A stretch of DNA of 31,605 nucleotides from Chara braunii. Lineage: Eukaryota; Streptophyta; Charophyceae; Charales; Characeae. Under the pieces are notes generated by a model. The model was not told the DNA's origin. It did no database searches and saw nothing but the letters and a program-made list of their open reading frames with translations. The position numbers were made by a program, and so were the translations under genes. This document shows positions 1-8,800 of this stretch, piece after piece (the stretch's first letter is position 1; every line of letters starts with the position of its first letter). The stretch spans positions 49,705 to 81,309 of the forward strand of contig BFEA01000107.1 of assembly GCA_003427395.1 (NCBI GenBank), in the 5' to 3' direction.

Positions 1-43
1 TTTTTTTTTTTAACGGCAAAACCAGAGCGAAATTAATTGACGA

Positions 44-225
44 GTCCTTCGGGGGCTAGGTCCCACTTACACGAATCAAGAGATATTGACCGTAGATAGC
101 AGAGATCAACGGCCAGAATCCCGTAATCCGTGCAAGTGGGACTTCGCCCCCGGGACATCCGTTAAAATTCGAACGATACAGAGAAGATTAGCATGGACGA
201 CACGCATAAATCGAGAAATGGTCCC
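44..225 (+). pseudogene. U6: U6 snRNA retrocopy, split by a transposon
   Basis: Bases 151-225 match the body of U6 snRNA: GGGACATCCG, the ACAGAGA box (177-183), the AGC of the catalytic helix, and the 3' part ending AAATGGTCC. The 5' stem GTCCTTCG lies at 44-51, separated by a 98-base inverted-repeat element. About 13-15 bases between GCATGG and ACACGC, including the 5' strand of the internal stem-loop, are missing. The copy ends in a long A-rich run (226-266) instead of the T-run of a real U6 gene, so it is a retroposed copy, not a working gene. U6 normally forms the catalytic core of the spliceosome; this copy should be inert. Identification rests on remembered U6 sequence and is secure. 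Confidence 0.9.
53..150. mobile_element. 98-bp MITE inserted in the U6 copy
   Basis: The ends are inverted repeats: GGGCTAGGTCCCACTTACAC at the left and the complement of GTGCAAGTGGGACTTCGCCC at the right. CGG flanks both sides (50-52 and 151-153) as a 3-bp target duplication. Removing the element and one CGG restores GTCCTTCGGGACATCC, the U6 5' stem, which also occurs uninterrupted (minus strand) at 16377-16392. It has no coding capacity. A 3-bp duplication and GG-starting ends fit PIF/Harbinger-type MITEs (inference). Confidence 0.8.
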
Positions 226-373
226 AAAAAAAAAAAATAATAATATAAAAAAAAAATAAAAAAAATTGACGAACGAACGACGGTAATAGCTCTTTCCCAA
301 AACTGTCATTACACATTGATAATAATGGAAATGCGCTACTTCCCCCCCCCNCCCCCAAAAAAAAAAAAAAAAG

Positions 374-452
374 CTGTCGTTACACGGGTAACCCTTATCC
401 ACNAAAAAAAAAAAAAAAAGCTGTCGTTACACGGGTAACCCTTATCCACGCC
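374..452. repeat. 30-bp direct repeat around a poly(A) run
   Basis: The unit starting GCTGTCGTTACACGGG occurs twice (from about 373 and 420), each preceded by about 15 A residues and separated by one N at 403. It may be a real tandem duplication, a poly(A)-only insertion with a long target duplication, or an assembly join error. Each unit has a small hairpin GTTAC-ACGG-GTAAC. Confidence 0.6.
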
Positions 453-486
453 ACAGAGCTCACTTTTCCCCGATAAACTCAGACGG

Positions 487-557
487 GGGGCAAGGTCCCA
501 CTTGCGCAAATTAGGAGATTTCGGTATCTCTTAATTAGTGCAAGTGGGACCTAGCCC
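487..557. mobile_element. 71-bp MITE, same TIR family
   Basis: The left end GGGGCAAGGTCCCACTTGCG and the right end (complement GGGCTAGGTCCCACTTGCAC) form terminal inverted repeats, with CGG flanking both sides (484-486, 558-560). The interior (AAATTAGGAGA...TCTCTTAATTA) is itself an imperfect palindrome, so the whole element can fold into one hairpin. It is non-coding. Same family as the elements at 53, 998 and 20481. Confidence 0.8.
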
Positions 558-654
558 CGGGTCACACAGGACCAGCCTTAGCACCTACCTACCAATCGTG
601 GCCGTGAAAATACCCTATCGTACGGTAGATCCGTCAAGCGACCTTCAAAGGAAT

Positions 655-826
655 CAGGGTCTGGCGGCACGGCACACCAAACGGAAACGAAACGACTGCA
701 TCTGCCCACCAAAGGTGGCAAAATACATTCGTTACTATTTATAGCAAACCGATGAACCTGGGCATTTTCTGGGGGAAGATACATTCGTTTCGTTTTCCGT
801 TTCGCGTGCCGTGCGGCAACGCCCTC
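655..826. mobile_element. Foldback element with ~40-bp inverted repeats
   Basis: Left arm GGCGGCACGGCACACCAAAC continues into GGAAACGAAACGA. The right arm (about 785-823) reads TCGTTTCGTTTTCCGTTTCG then CGTGCCGTGCGGCAACGCC, its near complement. Both arms also carry ATACATTCGTT in the same orientation inside. The arms differ by a few substitutions and short indels. I could not fix a target duplication. Short reading frames on both strands here are by-products of the inverted repeat. Confidence 0.6.
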
Positions 827-861
827 GCTCGTCAAACTCAACGCGAAACGATTTAAAATGA

Positions 862-997
862 GGATTCTTATTCTTATTCTTATTCTTATTTTTTAATTAT
901 TTTTTTTTAACAAAGTCTCTGGCTCCTTTCTATTCGTGGGGAGCTGCACGTGTTGGGAACCGGGCCCAACGTCCCTCATAAATCAACATGAGGCCGG
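862..997 (-). mobile_element. Hairpin retroposon, 3' part with A-rich tail
   Basis: On the minus strand this reads GGCCTCATGTTGATTTATGA, then hairpin GTTGGG-CCCGGTT-CCCAAC, then GCAGCTCCCCAC...GGAGC, and ends in A-rich sequence with AATAAG repeats (862-910). Its 5' part continues at 1460-1500 beyond a MITE. Related copies lie near 2545, 6229, 20017, 20840, 21080, 26040 and 28030. It encodes no protein. Confidence 0.65.
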
Positions 998-1459
998 GGA
1001 CCAAGTCCCACTTGCAGCGGTTTAGTTCCCGTAGCCAGTACTGCACGACACTGTGCGACTTCGTGTGGCAATGTGCGGCTGGTTGACAAACGGCGGGTTA
1101 AATCGCGAAAAATAACAGGATTTGAACGTGCTGAATGACAGTAATGATGAAAGGCCGGTCAGTCTGGTAACCAAGGGTATGGCAGCGGCATTGTCGGGAA
1201 AAACTTTTAGTTTCTGTGGAAATACAAGACGATGGACCACGTCTAGCCCGACTGGGGTCCCTGCGAGTGAAAGAGCTCATTCGGACTATAACAGCCAATG
1301 GGAAACCACTACATAGCAACATTCAATCCATTCCGGTGGAAGAAAAACATAACCGACCATGCGCCCTACGATCAATGTCAATCAGCGGTCAGGAAACGTG
1401 TCGCACAAAACACAGGGTCCCGAACTGAGGACTAAACCGCTGCAAGTGGGATGTGGTCC
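998..1459. mobile_element. 462-bp TIR element inside a hairpin retroposon
   Basis: Inverted termini of about 31 bp: GGACCAAGTCCCACTTGCAG with CGGTTTAGT at the left, matched at the right by GGACTAAACCGCTGCAAGTG then GGATGTGGTCC. CGG flanks both sides (995-997, 1460-1462). Excision restores GAGGCCGGGATCCTCACAG, which differs by one base from the uninterrupted copies at 2599 and 2634, so the empty site is confirmed inside this window. Several short frames occur on both strands; none is convincing. It is probably a longer non-autonomous member of the MITE family. Confidence 0.8.
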
Positions 1460-1500
1460 CGGGATCCTCACAGTCTACCCGGAAATGGCAATAAACAATA
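1460..1500 (-). mobile_element. Hairpin retroposon, 5' part
   Basis: The minus strand reads CCGGGTAGACTGTGAGGATC, the module shared by the copies near 2600 and 20060. Together with 862-997 it makes one retroposon interrupted by the 998-1459 element. The true 5' end is not visible. Confidence 0.6.
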
Positions 1501-1817
1501 CTCAATGCCGGGAGCATTCCCCGGTTGCTTTGAAAGAGGATGAAGTAGCTAATTACTCAAGGTAGAAACCTGTCTAACTGAAAGACTAATGCAATTATTT
1601 AGCAGCCGAGAGGAAATGGGTGGGATGAGGAGAGAACACCTTACAGAGAGATAGGGAGGGAGGGGGAGTGTGGGGAGGATAAGGACTCAGGAGATATTCG
1701 AGGGATGGTTCCATAGTAGTTCTGAGTAGAAAAGCTCGTTATTTTCTGAGAAATCTGCCCATTTGTAGGGCAGAGACCATTTCTGTGAAAGGAAGCTCTG
1801 GCTGAGTCTATTGAAGA
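1501..1817. other. No gene seen; probable LINE 3' flank
   Basis: This lies downstream (minus strand) of the LINE stop codon at 1818. It has a purine-rich tract (GGGAGGGAGGGGGAGTG, 1656-1672) and no poly(A) tail that would mark the LINE 3' end. I see no gene. Confidence 0.4.
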
Positions 1818-2490
1818 TTAGGTTTTCCTGGTTTTTATCCAGTCTGCTGTGATATCCAGGCGAACAGCTTGCTTAAACTGTGCCACCAGGGAGGGGGGCG
1901 AAGAATTCACATTGAGAAATCTTCTATCCCTGCTTGCCATCCAGAGACACCAGAAAGCTCTTCTTCTGAAGGATTGAGGGACATCCCTGAGCTGATGCTT
2001 ATTGAAGACCGGGTTAAATCTGCCTGTCACCACGTAATCTTGGTTCCAAAAATTTGACGCCGTGTAAGCCTTGGACCACCAGGAGTTCAGTGTTTCTCAA
2101 AAACCTCTAGCGATAATGCACTCCCACCAGAGATGGAGCCAATCTTCCAGGGAGGGGTGGGAGCAGGCATCACACAGTACAGAAATGTCCATGCCTTTCT
2201 CAGAGCACCACATACCAGTAGGGACACATGAGTGCAGGTGCAGCCACTGAAGGCCACCCACCTTAGATTCAAGGGAGGAGAGGATGAGGTGAATGTAAAA
2301 GAGAAGCCATTTAGGGGATAGCGGTTGAAGTTTGAGAGATGATATTCTGTGTTGCCAGCCAAGAAGGAGACCTGCCTGAAGGGCCTGGGGTTCTGAGAGA
2401 AAGTTGTAGCCAGATTTGGCTGAGTAATCAGAAAGGGGAATCTTTGTGGAAGAATCGTCAGGACCTGTTACTAGCCAACCATTTCCAGTC
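1818..2490 (-). pseudogene. LINE ORF2 C-terminal relic with zf-RVT
   Basis: Minus-strand frame of about 220 codons ending in TAA at 1818. It carries the zinc-finger signature CDACSHPSLEDWLHLWWEC, then WWSKAY, then FWCLWMASRDRRFL, the spacing seen in the C-terminal zf-RVT region of plant L1-type ORF2 proteins. The frame is broken once, by TGA at 2097-2099. In the two other zf-RVT relics of this window the residue seven after the last zinc cysteine is Trp, and the TGA sits exactly there. Endonuclease and reverse transcriptase are absent, so it is 5'-truncated near 2490, directly after the poly(A) of the hairpin retroposon at 2520-2690. The role in a complete element would be target-primed reverse transcription. 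Confidence 0.75.
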
Positions 2491-2511
2491 CTTTAGCGGG
2501 ATCGCTTCCAT

Positions 2512-2690
2512 AATTTTTTATTTTTTATTTTTATTATTATTATTTTTTTTTAAATAACGGGCCCGGTGCCCAAGGCTGACATTTCCAATAATAAGACTGA
2601 GGCCGGGGTCCTCACAGTCTGCCCGGAGTGATTGAGGCCGGGGTCCTCACAGTCTGCCCGGAGTGATCGAACGTAAAATGCTGAGAACCG
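2512..2690 (-). mobile_element. Hairpin retroposon with internal 35-bp duplication
   Basis: Minus strand: CCGGGCAGACTGTGAGGACC followed by CCGGCCTCA occurs twice, 35 bases apart (plus-strand starts 2599 and 2634), then a short body containing CACCGGGCCCG and an A-rich tail (2512-2553). The duplicated module is the one shared by all copies of this family. The tail abuts the 5' end of the LINE relic at 2490. Confidence 0.6.
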
Positions 2691-2744
2691 GGCTTAGCGA
2701 TCCTCGAATGATGATGACCATGATAATACTGATGATACTGATAA

Positions 2745-3710
2745 TACCATAGATAATGAAGCTAATGAGAATGATGATTCAAAAATATGAAAAAATAAAG
2801 AAGATTATGCTATATCAGCTATTCTGGCCTTCTAATCCTAGAACAACTCCTAGCCCTCCCTATATCAGGACACTGTTCCTCAGAGACAAGACCAACCTAA
2901 CCGACGTCAACCATAGCTGATCTCTTCTCGCCTCCTTGCAGCCCCCCCCGGTTCACCACTGGAATGCCTTCCACCCTCAGCAAACCCCAGATCTCTCTAC
3001 AAGGCCTCATACTCCTGCCATTTACAGGTTACAGGGCAACACCCCAGCTCCGGCCAGCGTCGTTCTGGCATCGGCAAACCAAGGGCACAGAACAGAGCAA
3101 CTCAGTTGAAATCAGTCCAGGTTCAACCATCTCTGAAGTCCTATATCCCGAATGTGGAAGAATGCTAGATGCTGCCAAAATTTCAGAACACCAAAAAGCT
3201 TGAAATAACAATAATCAGATGATGAAACTGATGATGTGATGATGATGATGATGATGATGATTCGTATATAGAAAATATAGAAGACTATGTTATAACCGCA
3301 CTTCTGGCCTCCTAATCCTCGAACCTTCTCAGCCCTCCCTGCACCAGGACATTACATCTCAGACACAATACCCTCCTAGCCATTATCTACCATAGCCTGT
3401 TCACGCCACCTAGACTATCCCTGGCCCCATAGGTTGTCAAGGCAACCCCCCCGGTTCACCACTGGATTGCCTTCCTCCCTCGGCAAATCCCCAGAGCTCT
3501 CTACAAGGCCTCACACTCCTGCCAATTGCAGGTTACAGGGCGACACCCCAGCTCCGGCCAGCGTCGTTCTGGCATCACCAAACCAGGGGCAAAGACAAAG
3601 CAACTCTGTAGATATCGGTCCAGATTCGACCGTCTCTAAAATTCTATATCCCGATTAAGGAAGGAGGCCAGATACAGCCGAGAATTACAGCACACCAGAA
3701 AGCATGATAT
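2745..3710. repeat. Tandem duplication, unit ~480-503 bp
   Basis: Two diverged copies, each opening with GAT-rich sequence. Shared anchors: TTCTGGCC, CTAATCCT (about 2822 and 3302), GGTTCACCACTGGA (2950 and 3453), CCAGCTCCGGCCAGCGTCGT (3043 and 3549) and CTATATCCCGA. Copy 2 has about 23 extra bases before GGTTCACC. Short plus-strand frames (2964-3203, 3434-3658) share QSNSV and a closing LYP motif, but they differ in length and I do not recognise them. The function is unknown. Confidence 0.75.
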
Positions 3711-4127
3711 AACATGGATGTTGATGATGATGACGATGATTTGGATGATTAGATGATACAGAAAAAATCCCCCCTCTCCCTTCCTTCCTCCATTCTCTCC
3801 ATTCCCTTATCTACCCCTATACCCTAATCTGCCCCCGCTGGGATTTGGTGCCCAGCCCCAGAAAAGAGTATTCCTCACCATCTGCCCTCACCCCCTCCAA
3901 GGTTTCACCACCCACCTAATGAAACCTCTGCAAGGCAGGGCTCTCCCTCTCCCCCTCACCAAAATGTCATACACTCGGATTTTGTTGATGACAAAGAACA
4001 GCACCTGAAGATAGTAATAATGAGTATGGTGATGACTACCCACTCACCTGCTAATGCGAAAGGCGAACTATGTCTTAAAGAACAAACTCTAATGATAACA
4101 AACTGTTACTGATGATAATAAACATCA
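3711..4127. other. No gene seen
   Basis: A GAT-rich start (3720-3755) may be the opening of a third truncated tandem unit. C-rich sequence (3765-3965) with no coherent reading frame follows. Confidence 0.4.
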
Positions 4128-4190
4128 TCATAATAATGATAATGATGCTGTTGATGTCGATATTGATGATGATGATGATGATGCTGATAT

Positions 4191-4235
<45 letters not shown>

Positions 4236-4580
4236 CACACCAATGATGATGCTCATACTGATGATGATAATGATGATGATGATGTCAGTAATGCTGCTGC
4301 TGATGATGAAGATGATGATGATGATGAAGATGTTGATGATGATGATAATGATGAAGACGTTGATGATGATGATGATGATGAAGATGATGATGACGCACCA
4401 ATGAAGATGCTCATAATGATGATGGTGATGTGCTACTGCTGCTGCTGATGATGATGACGCATCAGTTGAACAGCGCGCCAGCCTCCATACTGATGATGAT
4501 AATGATGACGATGATGATGATGACGATAATGATGAAAATGTTAATGAATGATGAGGACAATGGTGATAATGATAACCACC

Positions 4581-4624
<44 letters not shown>

Positions 4625-4690
4625 CAGCGCTGATAAAACCAAAGATGGTGATGATGACGATGATGACAGCGCTGAGATGATGACGGGCGG
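4128..4690. repeat. GAT/ATG microsatellite with interruptions
   Basis: About 560 bases of (GAT)n broken by short unique pieces. GACGCACCAATGAAGATGCT at about 4391 echoes GACACACCAATGATGATGCT at 4232, and GACAGCGCTGA recurs near 4623 and 4666, so the array grew by duplicating larger segments. The long minus-strand frame across it is Ile/Ser low complexity and is not called as a gene. Confidence 0.9.
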
Positions 4691-5280
4691 CTCTCAATGA
4701 TGAAAAAGCAATCTGATGTTCCGCGTCCCGTTCTGCTGAGATGTACTTACCTCCAGCCTTGCGTACGTATGATGCAGAAGCTGGTGATGATCATGATGAT
4801 CTCAATGACCTTTTCTTGACAACCTTTCTCTTGATTGAAGTCGCCGCCGTGTGCGCCAAACCACAACCAACTTTCAAATTCTTATCTCTTTTCAGGAATG
4901 TTGTATGTCCGTGTTTCCCCCTTGACATCGCGCTCAAACTTTTCTTCCCTGCGACTCTCCTGCTTTTATGTCGGACTAGATAAGACTGAGAGTAGAATCC
5001 CTCTCGCCTCCCTCCAGAACTCGCTCATAGGCGAACCTGCCTTCCACACCATGAACCCGTCATGGTTGTGTCCGGCGTCCCACACATCACGAAGAGATAA
5101 CATCAAAACCCCCCCTTCCACTCCCTCTCATAACGTATTCCACCCCCTATTCTCCGGGCAGCGCGCGCAGTTTCACCTGAAGCATTGCTCACACGTGATG
5201 GCGCGGACGCTGCTTGCTTCGATGTGTTCCCTCCTCGCGCTTGCATTCGATGCGAAGTCTCGGCGTGATTGTCGGTGCCC
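4691..5280. other. No supported gene
   Basis: Overlapping open frames of 80-169 codons lie on the plus strand without recognisable motifs. On the minus strand CTGGAG|GTAAGT (about 4746-4757) is a perfect splice-donor match, but no exon with a recognisable product accompanies it. Confidence 0.3.
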
Positions 5281-5310
5281 GGGCGCAGCGCTACCGGGAG
5301 CGCTGCGCCC
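5281..5310. other. Perfect 12-bp-stem GC palindrome
   Basis: GGGCGCAGCGCT at the left and AGCGCTGCGCCC at the right are exact complements around ACCGGG. It sits just beyond the 3' edge of a LINE relic on the minus strand, in GC-rich sequence (5150-5340). It could be the stem of a small foldback insertion or a transcript hairpin. Confidence 0.7.
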
Positions 5311-5344
5311 AAACCGTCCCCCATGTGTAGCCTTCTTCTGTTGA

Positions 5345-6228
5345 ACTTGTACCTCTATCCTATCTCTTGGGGAGATTGTCTGGGCTTCCTTGGATTGGTG
5401 CAGACTAGAGCCTTGAAGAGACCTTTCCGAGGCCTCCACCGTCCCATCTTCTCGAAGCTTGTCAACCCTGAAGAAACGGCTCAGTGAGGCTGGGGATTTG
5501 AACCACTGATGTTCTCTGTACCTGCTGGTTGTATCCTCAAGCATAGAACGCCAGGTTGAGGGGATAGCATCGGTGAGTTCTCTGAGGTGCTCTTCGATGT
5601 GATGTAGTCCCGGTAGAAGTGGTCTGAGATCACTTGTAGACTTCCAGCGGTTCTGCTCATTGTCCCAGATGTGTCAGATCAGCCAGATGCCACGCTGCAT
5701 CCAGTTGAGGCCGAAGTTTCTAGGAGCTTTGGCTACCGAGAAGGGGAGCCCAACTGTGTTGCGGATTAGAGGATTTGGGAATATACAGCTATTGAGTATT
5801 TCTTCCTTATTTGACGGTTCTTCCAGGATTTGGGGAAGCATTTTTCCCCAAGCCTTAAGAATATTGCTCCAAGTTCTCCCTGTAGGCCTGGAGGTGAAGG
5901 GATGCATTAATAGGGCGTGCCAGACTGCTTCCGGGTCGGAAAGTTGCCAATCATTGGCCAAGGAGTACCTTGCCAGGACTATCCAAGGCTGTTGCTCGGC
6001 CGTGCATAGTGCTCTCACCGGTCATTTCATGAGAAGGGCACGATTTTGAGTAGTTGGATCTATAATTCCCAGTCCACCTGCTTTTTTCTTCTCTGTTATC
6101 TTCGCCCAACTAACCTTACTAAGGGCGGACTGGGCTTCCGAGTCCCCTTTCCAAAGGAGGCGGGTTAGTAGGCGGGTTACTATTATTTTTTTACTCTCCT
6201 TCCATTTATATTTCAACATATTTAAGAC
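5345..6228 (-). pseudogene. LINE ORF2 relic, post-RT region
   Basis: One minus-strand frame runs from 6228 through 5345 with two breaks, both TGA (6022-6024, 5674-5676). It contains LLWKGDSEAQSALSKVSWAK and GGLGIIDPTTQNRALLMK, the block that follows the catalytic domain in L1-type reverse transcriptases, and IWDNEQNRW further on. The first TGA aligns with Trp in the LINE relics at 6687 and 21735 (LAKWPIKAV; SIQWVKRLL); the second aligns with Arg or Gly. Catalytic motifs and endonuclease are absent, so the copy is 5'-truncated, beginning directly after the hairpin module at 6229. The 3' limit is uncertain because GC-rich unrelated sequence starts near 5340. Confidence 0.7.
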
Positions 6229-6290
6229 GAGGCCGGGGACCTCACAATTCAACCCGGAGTTATCCCGGCAGCATCAGCCGGTTTCGCTTA
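6229..6290 (-). mobile_element. Hairpin retroposon module fused to a LINE
   Basis: Minus strand: hairpin CCGGC-TGATGCT-GCCGG, then CCGGGTTGAATTGTGAGGTC and CCCGGCCTC, directly joined to the truncated LINE at 6228 with no poly(A) between. The same two-hairpin module recurs at 20899 and 21148. Confidence 0.6.
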
Positions 6291-6686
6291 TATTCCGCCT
6301 GCTCTATCTGTTGCTAGTCCGATGAAGAAACCAGACTCTATTCCCTTAGCTTCGACCATTAAACTCTTGTATACTCCCTTGAGTAGCAATATTAGTCCAA
6401 CAGACCATTAACCCAGACCCATTGCCCCATTAACCCGTTGCCACTATAATTTTCTCACTAACAACGTACCATCCTGCCCATTATTACCTTCACCCCTACC
6501 CCTTCCCGCCCATACCCCAAACAGGGCATTGTCCCATCTCAGACAGTGCCCCCCGAGTCTATCACGACTCAGCTTCTATTCTGTCTCCTCTATGCTTCCT
6601 ACTGTTGATAACATCGGTCCTCCTGCGAACCTATATCAGGACCGGGGAGCCAGGTCCAACCCACTGCTTCCTACTTAGCCTCCTCT
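6291..6686. other. No gene seen
   Basis: C/T-rich sequence with repeats of ATTAACCC/CCCATTA type (6400-6440). The final part probably belongs to the 3' flank of the minus-strand LINE that ends at 6687. No poly(A) tail is recognisable. Confidence 0.35.
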
Positions 6687-8800
6687 TTAGCCTCCTTTCT
6701 GATTCCTCTGTGTCTCCTGTCTCTTGTCTCCTGTGTCCCCGACGAGATCTTTGTTTAGGGTTAGTGTATTGTCCGCTTTTAATACCCGTGGGGCAATTAG
6801 TGCCTCCTTGTCGTGGGATATGAGGATGATATTGCCTACCATCTGCGGTTCATCGATCGTCGTCACCCAATCACTCTCCTGGAGTCTCCTCCCTTTCTTG
6901 AGCATTCTGAACCAATGAATGGGGATGAGTTCCACAATTTTATCTAAATTGTTTTGAGTGTTGTGGCAATGTTTTAGCTTTTTTTGGAGGATGTGAGCAG
7001 AGATCCAATTCCCAGACTCATCGTCTAAAATGTCCCTGATCCTAGTTACCCCTCTCCTAATCCAGTTCTTCCAAGGGACTTCATTACAGTGTAATGTGGT
7101 ACCATGTTGGTCCATGATCCATGCGTTATTGAAGAGAGATTGTTGGTTGATTTCTTCCCACCTATGAGGGAAGTGTTTATCTGGTATAGGTAGTTTCCTC
7201 CAGGTCCTTAGAACGGTAGGCCAGAATGAGTCCTTAATGATGTCCTTTCTCGTTGCCTCCCTGTTGGTCATTTGGTTTGGATCTACCTCTTTGGTTGAAC
7301 CTCTAGGGATCGGTCACTCCCTATTTTCTAGCCACATAGCAGGGTCTATATCCTCACTAATATGAGGAGTCAGTCTTCTCAGTTGTTCCCATGCCAGACC
7401 ATTCCATGGAGTTTGAGGATTAAATAGTAACCTCTTGACCCATTGGATTGAGAGTGTCATGACTTGAAGTGTTGGATCAATAATGCCCAGCCCTCCTTTT
7501 GACTTTGGTTGGATAATTGAGGACCAGGCTACTCTACTAATTACATTCTTAAATTCATGGTTCCCTCTCCACAAGAAAGCTCTAAGATGTTGATGAAGAG
7601 ATTTTGTCCATTTATCGTCAAGGGCCCAAATTGCAGATTTATACGAAATGGAAGCAAGGATTACGTTATTGATTACTAAGGCTCTGACCATTATGGATGT
7701 GTGTTTATTCTTCCAGAGTTCCAGTTTGGACTGAGCACTTTGGAATACAATCTCGTCATTAATTTTTGGTTTCCCATCCACAGCCAGCGAGATGCCGAAC
7801 ACTCTTATTGGCTTGTCAAGGGGCAACCATTTGATTTTAGGCTCCTCTGGGGGCCTGACACCCTGGTGATGAACCCACCATCCTAGAGTTTTGCCTCCCC
7901 AGTTCACTTTCATGTCTACTATTACACAAAATCTATCCATTAATTCCTGTATCGCTTGCATGTTCTCATGTGTTTCGTCTACCATCAAGGAGAGGTCGTC
8001 TGCAAAGAGGGAGCATATGGGGATCGCCTCTTCCGATATAGATGACACTTGAATTTTTCGGATGTCTTTATGGTATTTAAGGTTTGCCGCTAAAACCTCC
8101 ATTATAATTATGAATAGGAATGGTGCTAGAGGGTCTCCCTGACTAACCGATCTCTGAAGTTGTATTGGGGGTGTTATACTATCATTTACCATGACACTCG
8201 TGGTTGCGTTATGATGCATGAGAGTGATCCATCTTCTAAAATTCTGGCCAAAGTTCATTTTTTCCAAGCACTTGTCTAGAAAAAGTCAGTCTACATGATC
8301 AAAGGTTTTTCCAAAGTCTATGAAGATAAAAGTTTCATTGTGTTTAGACTGGCGTATGATTTTAATAAGTTCATTTATTAGAAGGATGTTATCTTGAATA
8401 TTACGCCCTGAGATGAATCATGTTTGTGATGGGTGGATGATATCCCCTATGATATTAAACATTCTATCTACTAGTGCTTTGACTACCAATTTATATACTA
8501 CAGTGAGGAGTGTGATGGGGCGGTAATTACGAATGTTCATTTTGTCCCTTTTCTTGTAAAGGAGAGTGAAAATTCCTTGACTGACTATTTCTCCCATATC
8601 ACCCGCCTCCCAGACCGCTTGGTAAAACTCCATTAGGTCTTGAGAGAGTGTTTCCCACATGGATTCCCATAATTCTTTTGGGAGACCGTCAATCCCTGGC
8701 ATCTTATCATTTTCCATTAGGATTAGGGCCTTCCAAATTTCATCCTTTGTTGCAAGTTCGGAAGGCTTAGTTCCGCTTCGAACAAAATCAAGAAACAAAA
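6687..8800 (-). pseudogene. LINE ORF2 relic with reverse transcriptase
   Basis: About 700 codons remain in a single minus-strand frame. Order: KMPGIDGLPKELW and YKKRDKMNIRNYRPITLL (RT fingers), FIFIDFGKTFDHVD (motif A), QGDPLAPFLFIIIMEVL (motif B), LFADDLSLMVD (motif C with both catalytic Asp), then FLWRGNHEF and GGLGIIDP. The frame is broken only by three TGA codons (8418-8420, 8286-8288, 7314-7316) and ends in TAA at 6687. The TGA at 8286 aligns with the Trp of KVGWAF in the LINE at 21735. The endonuclease is missing (5' truncation near 8790), and no zf-RVT is visible before the stop. The product would be the RT of an L1-type retrotransposon; this copy cannot make it unless TGA is read through. 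Confidence 0.85.

Noticed and set aside
4128-4697. 189-codon minus-strand frame
   Set aside because: Pure Ile/Ser/His low complexity from the GAT microsatellite; no start context or domain.
4741-4760. Minus-strand CTGGAG|GTAAGT splice donor, also resembling the start of U1 (TACTTACCT) on the plus strand
   Set aside because: Nothing beyond about 9 bases matches U1, and no exon with a recognisable product precedes the donor.
5173-5340. Extension of the LINE frame into the GC-rich region
   Set aside because: The frame is open, but the sequence is palindromic GC-rich DNA with no similarity to the LINE C-terminus seen in the other copies.
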